DNA from: Triatoma infestans
Taxonomy: Eukaryota > Arthropoda > Insecta > Hemiptera > Reduviidae
Assembly: GCA_011037195.1 (NCBI GenBank)
Contig: JAAEAF010000223.1
Location: 248,001 to 312,000, forward strand
Length of the DNA stretch: 64,000 nucleotides
Direction: 5' to 3'
Shown: piece after piece, positions 31,546 to 43,594 of the stretch
Layout: each line of letters opens with the position of its first letter
How positions within the stretch are numbered: the first letter of the stretch is position 1
Position numbers and translations under genes: made by a program
Notes under the pieces: model-generated
Database searches by the model: none
Told to the model about the DNA's origin: nothing
The model's input: only the letters and a program-made list of their open reading frames with translations

Positions 31546-32349
31546 CACTTTTCTATACCAGTTCTGTAAAGTCCTTGCAGTACACTTGTTCTCAGTTCAA
31601 CACGTATACCAGTGAATATCGAAGAATACTTTTCCCTTCCTCAATCTCAGTCTCTAGTCCCATTAAAATGCACTACACAAGCCTAACACTGCTCTTTGAG
31701 AAAATCAGCAGACATTCTCCGTGACTTTTCCAGACTCGTCCTCATATTGAACAACTTGGAATAGGGAAAAGAAAGAAGATAAGGAATTATGATTAACGCT
31801 TTTTTAGTTCATGGTCGGAATCTCAGAAGGCAATGTGCATCCCCTAGTGGGAGGAATCAGGGTTGGAATTTTTACGTATTTTCTGGCTTGATAAAAAAAG
31901 GTTGTGTCACGTAAGGCAATTCCCTTGAAAATAATTTTTCCCCGTTATGTCCTTAAGGGTTTTCCAAGGCTTAACATCTATTTTTTTATGTCCCTAGACT
32001 CAAAATACAGCTAAACATGTTCAATCCTGATTTTCATCCAACATTTTTTTATGCCCGACATTAATGCAAGGTAGGAATAGCGCTAACTCTTCAAAATACT
32101 CTAGGAAACCTGGTCCAATAATATTGTCTGTTAGGCACATCATAGTTATTGATTTATGACATACTACTATTGTTAATTATTGCACATCTCTGTACATATT
32201 GTTGATTACCATAATCCATTATTAATAAACTGTAATTCAGCTACCATTTGGTGTGAATTATACATATGGATGAAGCTCCCCTATGGTTTTCATTGTAAAG
32301 GTACCAATCTTGGGATAGTACCCAAGAAGACATGGGCTGATAACTGCAA
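31546..32349. other. Unassigned intergenic DNA
   Basis: No gene supported. Confidence 0.5.
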
Positions 32350-33345
32350 TTTTTACTTTTTCTCACTCCTAAGTACCAGGAAATATTGCAATCGTGCTAC
32401 ATTTTTCGAATTCAGTTTCCACCGGAAATACATATTATGGGGGGGGGGTCTCTGAATACGACAAAAACATGTTTTTAGGGAATTGTCTGTAGAGAGAGAG
32501 AGAGAGAGCGCGTATGTTTGTGTGTGTTGTTTCTGTTGTTGTATAGAATACCTCAAAAAAGAAAGGTAGCAGGAAGCTCAAACTTGGTATTCCGTTTAGG
32601 TATTATCACCGCATCTGACACGAAGGTTTCGGGGGCAAAATCCATCATCAAACGGAAATGCAACTTCACTGAATAGTTTGTACAGTTTTTAGCAACTTTC
32701 TCAAAATCGGCTCCAACGATTTGTTTTAAACTTCTTGTAATATCTACATACTTTTTACTTTCTCTTATTCCTAGTAATCGTGTCAAATTTTCAATATCGA
32801 GTTTTCACCGGAAATGCTCGTTTTGAGTTCCCCTGAGTCCAAAAAAGTGGTTTCTAGCAAATGGTGTGTGTGTGTATGTGTCAGCATAGCTCAAAAACGA
32901 AAAATCTTAGAAGGTTCAAACTTGATATTCCGTTTAGGTATCACCATGGGATCCGACAGTAGCTTATCTGTCAAAATTCCTCAACCGGAAGGACCCCTTT
33001 ACTTAATGTTTTTTTTTTTTAATTTCTTACAATTTTCTCAAAAATGGCTCCGACGATTTTTTTTCAAACTTGGAATATCAACTAACACACAAAGATCTAT
33101 AACTTTTATTTAAATTATATTAGGTTTTAGGTTAGGTTTTTCCTCTAAAGTGTTATTACAGTTTATTATACAATTCTGTTTCTAAATTATATTAATTAGA
33201 ATTAAATGTTTTGTTGAAATTCCGAGTTTGAAAAAATTGGATGAGTGAAAGTGCGTTTTTTACTGAAATGTATTTTTCAGTTTTCTGGTATTTTCTCGAA
33301 AACGTCTCCAACGATTTTCTTTAAACTAGGAATGTGAACTGCACA
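32350..33345 (+). repeat. Rep-A copies in tandem
   Basis: Two starts in a row. The first (near 32352, ACTTTTTCTCACTCCTAAGT) is interrupted by an (AG)n tract at 32490-32508. The second begins at 32757 (ACTTTCTCTTATTCCTAGTA) and is one of the best-preserved copies: TTCACCGGAAATG, AGCATAGCTCAAAAACGAAA (32883), GATATTCCGTTTAGGTATCA, CAACCGGAAGGACCCCTTTA, CTCAAAAATGGCTCCGACGA, then a second module with GATGAGTGAAAGTGCGTTTT near 33240. Confidence 0.85.
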
Positions 33346-33469
33346 TATAAAGAGTGTAGTGGAAGAAAGAAATAAAAGAAAATAATAGTTTTGAAAAATA
33401 GTTTAGAGTATTTTATAGTATCGAAAATAGTATTTTGTTAATATTTTAAATGTATCTCAGTGCAGTGAA

Positions 33470-34549
33470 AAGAGTCAGGTACTGTAATTTGGGGTCATTG
33501 CTATTAGGGAAACAAAGGCACAAAAATCCGTTAAATTAATACAACTGTTTTGTTAGAGAGAGCATTCCTTAGTAGAGTCTGCATTCTGTTTCCCAAGCCA
33601 GAACACTACTTCAGGAATCGCTCTTTTAAACTCATGCGAGATTTGCCTTTATTCTAGATAAACATCTGATTTATTAAGATATAGTTGTGATATTGTAAAA
33701 TACTTAAATTTGCTTAGAGAATAATATATTTGTTTTAAAAACAGTGGTGCTCTCTTGATTATTACTAATACTTCTATCTCAAACATATTACAAGCCCTTT
33801 TACAAAACCGCTCGTGCTACTACAAACATACAACAAACTCAACATCACCAAAAACATTTCAAGAGCTACAACTTTTATTTGAAACATTACTTCCGGGTAA
33901 ACTCATTTAAGGTGGCTTTTGGGGGAGGGGTGGCGTTATGTTTTTCTTTAAAGTGCTATCAGACTCGATTATACAATTCTACCATCTAAACAAAATAAAT
34001 TTAGAAATAAAGAGTCAGGTACTGTAATTTGGGGTCATTGCTATTAGGGAAACAAAGGCACAAAAATCCGTTAAATTAATACAACTGTTTTGTTAGAGAG
34101 AGCATTCCTTAGTAGAGTCTGCATTCTGTTTCCCAAGCCAGAACACTACTTCAGGAATCGCTCTTTTAAACTCATGCGAGATTTGCCTTTATTCTAGATA
34201 AACATCTGATTTATTAAGATATAGTTGTGATATTGTAAAATACTTAAATTTGCTTAGAGAATAATATATTTGTTTTAAAAACAGTGGCGCTCTCTTGATT
34301 ATTACTAATACTTCTATCTCAAACATATTACAAGCCCTTTTACAAAACCGCTCGTGCTACTACAAACATACAACAAACTCAACATCACCAAAAACATTTC
34401 AAGAGCTACAACTTTTATTTGAAACATTACTTCCGGGTAAACTCATTTAAGGTGGCTTTTGGGGGAGGGGTGGCGTTATGTTTTTCTTTAAAGTGCTATC
34501 AGACTCGATTATACAATTCTACCATCTAAACAAAATTAATTTAGAAATA
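33470..34549 (+). repeat. 540-bp near-perfect tandem duplication
   Basis: Positions 33470-34009 and 34010-34549 align at a constant offset of 540 bp. I see two differences (33748 T/C type, within ACAGTGGTGCTC versus ACAGTGGCGCTC, and one in AAAATAAATTTA versus AAAATTAATTTA). Each unit has about 390 bp of a second repeat family (Rep-B, with CAAGCCCTTTTACAAAACCG) followed by a Rep-A piece. Confidence 0.95.
33580..33850 (+). repeat. Rep-B dispersed repeat
   Basis: A block holding GAGATTTGCCTTTATTCTAG and TTTTACAAAACCGCTCGTGC. It recurs in the tandem copy (34120-34390) and inverted at 60385-60680. It may be an LTR-like or non-autonomous element; no coding content. Confidence 0.7.
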
Positions 34550-35200
34550 AATAGATCGGCCAAAATTCCAAGTTTCAAGAAAAATTAGAAATCCGGAAGT
34601 GCGCTTTTACTGAACAATTTTTTTTCATTCCAACGAATTTCATCAAATTTGGTGTACACTTACTATAAAATTTCTGAATTACAATTTTGAAAACTGGTGT
34701 TAAGCGAAAGTTGTGTGAGTGTTTTACAACATATTTTTTTTTCTTTGAGGGGGGGTAGGCACTGCGGCCATCCAGGGATCTTATTGCACCCTCTCTAGTA
34801 CCGTAGGTGAACTTGCTTATCTATAGCACCCAACCAAGTTGAGCTGCCTAAGGTATCCCAGAATCTTGGAAAGAGAGTATTTCTTATCTCCAGAGTGGGT
34901 ATTTCTTATCTCCTAGAGTGGGTATTTCTTCCTCCCCCACCTGGTAACAACCCAGGCTATCTACATACATAAATACCTATCACTTTTATTTGAAACACTT
35001 TCCCTCGAAAATTAATTTCTTTTTTCGTGATCTGGAAGAACAGGAGTTTTATGCTTACCTCTGAAGTATCACTTCGATATATTATATGGTTTTATCACCT
35101 ACATAATATTAATACACACAAGAAGCTTTGATAGAGATCCAAATTTGGGGGGAAATCGGTTAAACATAAGTGCGATCTTAAAGAACAGGTTTTTGAAATA
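34550..35200 (+). repeat. Rep-A copy with inserted GC-richer segment
   Basis: Rep-A modules at 34560-34735 (ATCCGGAAGTGCGCTTTTAC) and 34970-35190. Between them 34745-34970 matches 50135-50330 closely (CACTGCGGCCATCCAGGGAT, CCCCCACCTGGTAACAACCC). The same arrangement at both loci shows that the segment belongs to a longer composite repeat. Confidence 0.8.
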
Positions 35201-37240
35201 TTCTCGAAAATGGTAACGATTTTTCTTTGAACATATGTTGAACGATCATACGTTTCTGTCCGATGCAGTCCACATGTATCAGTTTGATTTGAAATATTTT
35301 TCTGAAAAACTGCTTATAGTATTGTGGAAGGCCAGGAGAGTTATGTTTACATTTAAACTGCCGTTACAAAGCTTTGCTAAGGGGTTAAAACAGAGGAAGC
35401 TGTCAGACAAACAGGTTTCATACCACGGCCCTTTGGTAATGTACATTCCTGTCAATTTTTAATCGTTATAATTACAGTCTTGTGTGTTTGACACCTGTTT
35501 TTTTTTTTTTAATTTATTTATATTTACGCTAGACATAATATATCAAGATGAAAATCAGTTCTTATGTAGTAATAATGATGGAGAAGTAATCAAATGGTAA
35601 GACCCCCATCTCTATTTTTGGGCGCATGTCCTATAAATTCAATGAGAAATCCATGACGTACTATTAAGTCGTAACTGTCTATTACACGTGAAATGACAAA
35701 GCCGAAGGATGTGTTCTGCTAGTACCCATTTGTAAAGCTGTTTTGCCGACGCAATGATTCTCTCTCTTCTCTCTCTAGATTTAGTTGGATAGAAAGAGAG
35801 AGCATTGGAAACGACGTATAATAAGACCAATAAAAATGTTAATGAGTAGATACTGGACGGGGGAATGAAGGAGTTTGGCCCCCACTCGGTTGCCAGCGTG
35901 ATTTGCCGCTCGACAAGTCACACATTCGCTTTTACGGAGGATTCAACCAAGCGTGCTTGCATTCTCTACTCCTCCCCTCCTCCCCAGTTCCCTTGTCACG
36001 GTACTAACTAATAGAGCTTATTCCCTACTGCTATCGTCTGACATCGTCTACTATTTCTGGACAACGTTCAATTTATTTAAAATAGAATGTGATAGATTTG
36101 TGTTTAATGAAAACGACTTTACACATGAATTTCTTGTAATTCCAATTTTAGCAAAAATCTGTCTAAATATGGAAATTATAAAAATGAATTTGTTTATTTT
36201 GACCCTAATTTATATCGAGTGATAGAACCTAAGAAGGTCTTGTCTTTGGACAATCCAACAATTCCTATATTCCGCACAAAAAACGGCCGCTTGTTTTGCC
36301 GGTTCAGATGTTTGCCCATCATGTAAGTCATTAAAGCTGTGAATACGTATATAGAGCGACTGTGCTTTGTACTAGTAAGAGTTTAGGGCAATATTTGGTT
36401 AAAGTTTAATTCTCAATTAATTGTGTCTAGTTATCAATTGTTAATTTTGAATAATTAGTCAATCATAAACCATTAGTCTCAGAAGTTGTTACTAATTTCT
36501 CTTACAGCTGTATGAAAAAGAATTGTGATACATTTTTTTAATAGAATTTTTACCAGAAGTGTAAGAGGTCCTCTAGAAAGCAAACTTCCTGTTTAAGAGA
36601 AAGATCACATCGATTTTTATAAATATAACTCAAATTTAGCCTTAGTCAACACACAATATTGGCTAATGATTAAGGACGAATAATTGAAACCGCGCCACTG
36701 ACGATTCATGATTTCTGTTAAATCATAATTGATTAACATCAATCGTCTAATGATTAAATTGAATTCATCAAGTCATCAGACATTCTATGATTAAGACTAA
36801 GTTTTAGTCATAAAAGCTCCAAATAATATATCATAATTATTAGGCATTTCAGATTAGATTTCTTGCCCCAATGTGATATTAGTCGATCTCATCACTAGAA
36901 GACAAAAGATCCTGATAAAATCAGAATGTCTCTTGAGGCATCCCGATGATAAGCAAACCTGAAAACTTTTATTGGCTTAACAGCTTAACACAGATAAATT
37001 TATAAACATTTGATTTAGCATTATTATTTCCGTGTTTGTACATGCTGGATATTTAATTGATTAACATGCTTCTACACAGTAAACTCTTTGTAGACTAGAT
37101 TCTGGCTCTTAAATAGGCACATCCTCTTGGGAACATCCTTACAGCATCCTCTCGGGGAATTCCTGTTAAGAAAATGAGTAGCCCATGGTCAAGAATTTAG
37201 GGCACACTTCAACCAAAGCCTTGTAAAAAAAGAATAAATA
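35201..37240. other. Unassigned DNA downstream of the transporter gene
   Basis: No gene supported. GC-richer, CT-biased sequence around 35860-36000 could be host regulatory or exonic, but no frame or splice signal convinces. Confidence 0.4.
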
Positions 37241-37245
37241 AGCTG

Positions 37246-37251
37246 TTTATT
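37246..37251 (-). terminator. Polyadenylation signal of the transporter gene
   Basis: AATAAA on the minus strand, about 55 bp after the stop codon. Confidence 0.65.
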
Positions 37252-37305
37252 TACATATAAAGTAAACAAAAATACATTCCATCTTTAAAAAAAATGTAAT
37301 AAACA

Positions 37306-40300
37306 TCATGTAGGTATTTCCGAAATAGGTGGTTTTTTCGGTTTTCCTTGTTCCAGAATGTCCTGTATCTGTTCCAGAGTGCGTCCTTTAGTTTCCACCA
37401 TGATGGTAGCCGCGAATACAGCTCCTACAAAACATGAAGTAGCGCAGATAATGAAATTAGGATAGTCACCCACATACGCCTTGAGCGGTTGATAAATTCT
37501 GACGGTAACGCCCGAAACAATAGATACAGTAATACAAAATAATGCCGAGGCTTTCGCTTTGATATTCACTGGGAACAGTTCACCTTGTAGCAGAGTTGGT
37601 ATACTGACAATGCCCAATGAATAGAAAAATCCATTGACAACTAGTAGGATAAGTGGTACCCAGGTTGTGGTGGAAACATCTAAACTGGTTTTCTCATAGA
37701 TGTAGAACCAAATGGATACGCCGATCATGGTGAGACTGGAGCCCACACAGCTGATGAACATCAATGTCCTACGGCCAAATTTATCCATAATACAACTGGC
37801 AAAGAAGCTCGAGCCGATCCAGACCAGGCAGAGCACAGTGAAACTCTGTTCTGCTGAAACCCAGGAATCCGGCATTATGATTGTAATATAGGCAAACAGA
37901 AATGTAACGCCGGCAGCACGTTGTACAATGCCGAAGATTTGCGTTATGTAGAACGCACGACGTGTGGCCGAAGTTTTAAATATATCATGGAAATTGCCAC
38001 GTTTAGCGATTTGCTCTTGTACAACTTCTTCCATTTTGTCAAGATCTTCATCCAAACATTTACCACGTAGCCAGAGGATGCTACGTTTAGCTTTCTCTTT
38101 TTTTCCTTTCATCAGATAGTAGTACGGTGATTCCGGCAGGCAGCATAGTGCTAAAAACAGGACAATCGGTGGAATGGCTGACAGTATTGTAAGCAAACCA
38201 TAATCCACAAATCCCACCAAACTTTCGTAAAACGCCCCAACGTACATCATCACGCCGAATATACCGCCCATTGTACCGCGAATTTTCGCAGCCACCACTT
38301 CACCCAACAATACCGGCACCACTGTATATACAACACCAGCCCATAGTCCGGCCAGAAACCTGGCCACGTACAATCCCCAAGCCACTTTGCTGAAATAGAT
38401 AATAACCCAAGAAATAATCATCAACGTGTCGAACACTATCATCGTATTCTTACGGCCAATCGTGTCCATCACATAACCGACAGGTATCGGACTGATTAGA
38501 TTGCCCATAAATGTTATGGTCACCATCCAAGATTGTTCAGTGTCTGTTAAATTGAAGCCAGCGTTCCCATTAATAATGTGCGGCAGTGCTGCTGATGGCC
38601 AGGAGAATGCCTGTCCGGATGTCATTGAGCAAACGCATGCTGAAACAGACAGAAAGTAAGAATTCAGCATCCTTTAGATAAGGCATATCTATTTATGTAA
38701 TGGAAAACCGATGTACTTTCCACACGCAAAAAAATCTTTACTTAATTAGAACTTCAGATTTTTGGCAAATTAAAGTAAGACGGGAAATTAGGGAACTTGT
38801 TCAGGGATCTTGGACCCTGCGATGTCCCACCTTAACAACATGAACAACACCTATCCTGATACGCCAACACTTAGACCCTAAACTTAGTGCTTGCGTTCAA
38901 CTACTTAGGGTCAGCGTATTCCTAAATAAACTCTAGCTCACACTTACACATCCTATATTCTATTTATAAACTTACTGACTTCAAGTGACCGACATGGATC
39001 TCTTAGGTCGCGGGGAGTTAGGCTTTACAATCACTTCCTTAATACAATGTAGAGCTGGTCATTTCAGTTACGAGAAGAGAACCAGTAATTTCCTCAGGGA
39101 ACCTGCCATTTCGTCGGCTTTCTCAGCCTAACAATTTTGTTTACGGAGGAAATGGTACATACGCCCTTATAGTATCAGAAAAACACTCATTCTTTCTCTA
39201 TATATATATATATACATATGTGTCCCTTTTCTGAAAAATAGCGTATCCAGAGTTGTAATGAAATTTCCTCCATCTTCCCAAAGAATCTGCAGACTTTTCC
39301 TCCTAGGCCTAGTTTCTTTAGAAGTCCATTGAATATGTGCGTTACCCGATTAAGAAACCCGTTAGCGTAGTTTGGAAATCATAATTTTACTCAGACCGTA
39401 ATGCATCCTCAAATAGTAGCAAACCAAGGATACTCTTACGAAATAGCCCTTTTTTTTGTGTAGTTAGAGTGAAATGAATTTTAAAGGAAAAAATGCCTTG
39501 CTGTTTTTGAGAAAATCGCAAAAATGTAAAAAAAAAAAAAATCGTATTCAGGAAATTGGTACTTCCGGTCGACGATTTTGACAAATACATTGGCAATTTA
39601 ACAACATACACGCACACACACACTACGGACCAATTTTTAAAAACCATTTTGGCGGATTCACGGGACTTCATGTATTTCCGGTGAAAACTCGATGTCAAAA
39701 AAATATAAATAAATAAATATCAAATTTAATACATCAAATTATACAAACATAAATCCTAATTTCTTCACACATTCGATTCGAAATTAATCTAATTTATTTA
39801 TCAAAATAACATATAAAGTTTGAAGTGGGACAATGGCATATTTTATTTCAATATTCTTTACACAGAGAGGGAGATTTGATTTGAACCATAGCACAGTGCT
39901 TGTTGTGCTCTTATCTTTAGCTTAATAGCAAATTATGTGATAACAAATGTAAATAAACAAAATTTCTAGACAAGACAATTACATTAATTTTTTTTTTTTA
40001 CATTTATGAATTTTTTATCTGTGACAGCCTGCTTCATTTTTTTCTGGTCATCAATCAGTTTCGGATATTCGGCCAACTTCAGGCCGAAGTCCTTTGTATA
40101 TATCTAGATAGTTCTCTAAAACAGTACCACCGATTTTCCATGCTTATTAAATATGTGTTATGTAAAAATTAATTTAAAACTGGTTTTGATGAGGGTTAAA
40201 TTTAGACAATCCAACTGAAATGTCATTTCAGTATAATATATTGTTCAACCACCTATATAATAATATTAATGAGCATTGCATATATATTACTGAATACTTT

Positions 40301-41752
40301 TAGTAGTAAGAGGAAGTATTACGAGCGTGTCAAGTATTCACCGGAAATACATGATTTAAGAATCCCTGAAAACGAAAAAAAATTTTTTTTTACCGAATAA
40401 TTTTGTTTGTACGTGTATGTGTTTGAACAAAATATCTCAAAAATAAACAATCTCAGAAAGCTCAAACCGTTTTTGATACCATCACCGCAACTAACACAAA
40501 GGTTTCGGTCTAAATCCGACAACAGGGTGTGCGACTTTACTGATTGGTTATTTTTTCTTCAGTTTTTCGTGACTTTGCTCGAAAACAGCCACAACGATTT
40601 TGTTTAAACTAAAATGTATACATAAATGGCTATTACTTTTATTTGGAATATTTACCTGAAAAAAAATTGATTTTTTGTGGGGAGGGGGCGAACTAGGGGT
40701 AAAGTAACTTTTCTCTATAGTACCACTTCAATAAGATATATGGTTCAACATCTAATATAATATTAATATACGTTAGAAGCGTTGCTAAAATTCCAAATTA
40801 AAAGAGAATCGGAAACAGGAAGTGCCACTTTACAAAATAAGGTTCTTCTAGAGTTGCTTAGAATTTTCTCGAAAACGACTGTAGCGATTTTCTTTAAGCT
40901 TGGAATTGCTTACTGCATAGATCTAAATCTATCACTTTTATTTGGAATATGTTTTCCTAAAAATTGAGATCTCAGCCTTGTTTTGGCGTCGCTGGAAGGA
41001 AGGACCCGCTAACCTCTAAAAATGCTATTTCTTAACAGTATACATTAGGTCCCACTTTTTAGCGGAACAGTCCCGATTTTTAACAATTTGTCCCGCTTCC
41101 TGCGAAGTTTTAAAAAAGTCCCAGTTTTTTTTTTTTTTGATAGAATATGCTTTTTTGCCGCTTTACAGTTAAAAATAAAAATATATGCATAAACATAAAC
41201 CTACGTCATACGCTCAAGGCTTTTCATACATCATGCTGTATACGTATGCAGTAGCATCATCGCGTTTGCAATGATCGAAATGCATTTGCATTTCACCCTA
41301 TTGTATACTACAGTCATGTAAAATATGTAAAGCTTGCGCATGTAATTCTATTTCTTTCGGCTGGATAATACCAGGATATTATCGGAGTTCTTCGATTGAT
41401 TTTGTTCCGCTTTATCAAATTTAAAATCTGACCACCATAGTATTGATTCCCTGACTTTTATAATATTAAAAGATTATTAAATATTTGTTTGAAATTTGAA
41501 GTTTGAAGAAATGAAGTAAATGCAAAATGTTATCAGTTTTCAGATGTTAACATTTATCTTGTGATAAACATTATATATATATATATATATACATGATAAT
41601 TGATAAAGAGCGCAATGGGTTTTTTAAGTAGTAATTAGTTTTGTTGATTCATAATGCATCAAAGATAAACAAATAATCAATATAAAACAATTACCAGTAA
41701 GCGCCACAATCCATTGTCCGAGCTGTCCAGGTGGTTTCAGCAGCTTGTACAT
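37306..41752 (-). CDS. Facilitated trehalose/sugar transporter, Tret1-like (two exons)
   Basis: A host gene of the MFS sugar porter family. Exon 1 is 41752-41695 (19 codons plus one base, MYKLLKPPGQLGQ...), with donor GTAATT. Exon 2 is 38639-37306, with acceptor TCTGTCTGTTTCAG. The spliced protein has 463 residues, normal for Tret1-like transporters, with about 12 hydrophobic segments. Family signatures: GYVMDTIGRK after TM2, PESPYYYLMKGKKEKA in the central loop, DKFGRRTLM, LLQGELFPVNIKAKA, and VETKGRTLEQIQ at the C terminus. It would carry trehalose or hexoses across the plasma membrane. The ATG inside the intron at 38670 is not the start, since it precedes the acceptor. The substrate cannot be told from sequence. 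Confidence 0.9.
39460..39715 (-). repeat. Rep-A copy in intron
   Basis: Minus-strand blocks GGTACTTCCGGTCGACGATT near 39560 and TGTATTTCCGGTGAAAACTC near 39671. Confidence 0.75.
40025..40105 (-). repeat. CTGAAG-hairpin-GAAAC family fragment
   Basis: The minus strand reads GGCCTGAAGTTGGCCGAATA, CCGAAACTGATTGATGACCA and ATGAAGCAGGCTGTCACAG, matching the arms at 56.6 and 57.3 kb. Confidence 0.65.
40290..41020 (+). repeat. Rep-A copy in intron
   Basis: Starts near 40305 (AGTAAGAGGAAGTATTACGA), then TATTCACCGGAAATACATGA. Two modules follow, with ACAGGAAGTGCCACTTTACA near 40815. Confidence 0.75.
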
Positions 41753-42600
41753 GATTACAGTACTGAAAAAAGAACTGAAACACAGAGAATGACGAAGGCC
41801 AATATCACTAAAATGACTGATTGTTGTTACACTGCGGTTTAAAACAGGCTCGTCTTGAACACACAACAGTGTCCCTTTCCACACTCCAATGAACGACAGA
41901 CAATAATTAACAAAAACATTTATTTTTAATTTTTTTTCTTTTTGTGCCACAAAATTTAATGTTAAATTTCCACTCGTATCTTGCTTTTGTTATCAATGTG
42001 AACAATTAAATTTCTTTATTGCACCTTAGTTTAAAACAAAACAACCATTAAAGAAAATATTAACGATATGCGTTGTTTACTTAAAGATTAGCTTAAATAA
42101 TTATTCTTAAGTAATGGAATAGCTTTTAATTTGTTTATTTGTTATTTTTTTAGATTATGTATGTATATAATTATGTTATAATATTAATATTGAATTTTGC
42201 ATTATATAAACAAAACGAAAAATTATAAAACATATACTCGTATATCCCAGATTGCATAACATAATTCTTGCTTTTAGTCGGGGATTTAGTTATTAATCTA
42301 ATTAAATAAAAACGGATTAATATGAACAGACGAGTTTTACACTAAACAACGAACTCACTTGAACTGAATTTTAGACCATTTAAAAGAGCAGTTTTAATTG
42401 GTCGTAACAAATTGAGACTATGTCAAAGTGTGCTGTTGGAATTTTTTCTTCTTCTGCCTTTTCCTGAATGGGTTTACCCGGGTGTAAATAGACAAAACAT
42501 TTCTGGACAGCAAAACCTCAAAACCAGATATTCTTGTCTGATTGTCATTAGGGAATTTCACCAGGAAAGTAGTTTGCGTGAACATTTTACAGATTGGTTG
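41753..42600. other. Region upstream of the transporter gene
   Basis: This should hold the 5' UTR and promoter. The frame before the start ATG stays open for 66 codons but has no ATG. No TATA box or initiator stands out enough to call. Confidence 0.4.
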
Positions 42601-42609
42601 TTTACGGTT

Positions 42610-43110
42610 TATATTTTTACTTTCTCTTACTCCCTACTATTGCAATCGGAGCAATAATTTCGATATCAAGTTTTTACCGGAAATACACGTTTTGAGGTCG
42701 CGTGTTTTTTTTAAGAACATGGTCTCCGTGGATTATGAACAGCATAGCTTATAAACAAAAACAAAAAATCGCAGAAAGGTCAAACTTGATATTCTGTTTT
42801 TAAGCATCACCACAGGATCAGACAATAAGTTTTCTGCCAAAAATTCCTCAACCGGAAGTATCATTTTACTTAATCTTTTTTTTCTTTTTCTTTTTTCATT
42901 TTTTTGCGATTTTCTTTAAAATACATACTAAGAGCTAATAATTTTTAATTTAAACATTTCTCTGGGAAAATTTATTTGCAAATGGCGGCTTTTGTGGGTA
43001 AGGGTGGGGTTCTGTTATTTTCATGAAGTGCTATTTCCGTGTTTTATACAATTCAATAGTATAAATAATGTTAATTAGAATTAAATAATAATTACCAAGA
43101 GTTAGAGAAA
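42610..43110 (+). repeat. Rep-A copy
   Basis: Starts at 42617 (ACTTTCTCTTACTCCCTACT), then TTTTTACCGGAAATACACGT, GAACAGCATAGCTTATAAAC, CAACCGGAAGTATCATTTTA and a truncated module with GGGAAAATTTATTTGC. Confidence 0.8.
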
Positions 43111-43594
43111 ATAATATACCCATTATTACTAGCACTTAACATGTTCTTTCAATATTAATTAACAAACAAGGAAACAATAAGCCATATCGTCTAGGTTGTC
43201 GTGGACATTTCCGTTTTTCAAGAAGCTATTTTATTTCGATCAAATCGCCGGGCTTAAATACTTAAACATAAATGAATTGAATCAATCTATCAGTCAATTA
43301 CTGTAGAGAAAATAAAAGAATGATATTTTTTTATCAAAAATTTAAAAAAATCAAAGAGTAAATAAAAGAAATCTTTACCGATTATGTCATATTTTGTTTT
43401 TTAAAGCAATGTAAACAATGGACGAATGAATTACGTTTAGCTATCTAGTTATGACACAGTTTTTATATAATCATTCTTTATTAAATAATCGTATTAAATC
43501 ATTGTAATTAGTATTTTTATTACATTCTCTTACGCCCTACCAAGAGGAAATGTCATCGTAGCAAATTTTCTAAATAGAGTTGTTATATAATTAA
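43111..43594. other. Unassigned intergenic DNA
   Basis: AT-rich, no gene supported. Confidence 0.5.

Larger units (their letters stand above)
38640..41694 (-). other. Intron of the transporter gene
   Basis: A 3055-bp GT-AG intron, phase 1. It is filled with mobile-element debris: Rep-A at 39460-39715 (minus) and 40290-41020 (plus), a motif of the 56.6-kb family at 40025-40105, and a TA run at 41572-41590. Confidence 0.85.

Noticed and set aside
38668..38670. ATG as the start of the transporter
   Set aside because: It lies before a strong splice acceptor (TCTGTCTGTTTCAG), and the residues it adds do not fit the family. Exon 1 at 41752-41695 supplies a matching N terminus in the right phase.
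41753..41950. 66-residue N-terminal extension of the transporter
   Set aside because: The frame is open but has no ATG before 41752, and the residues do not look like a transporter N terminus.
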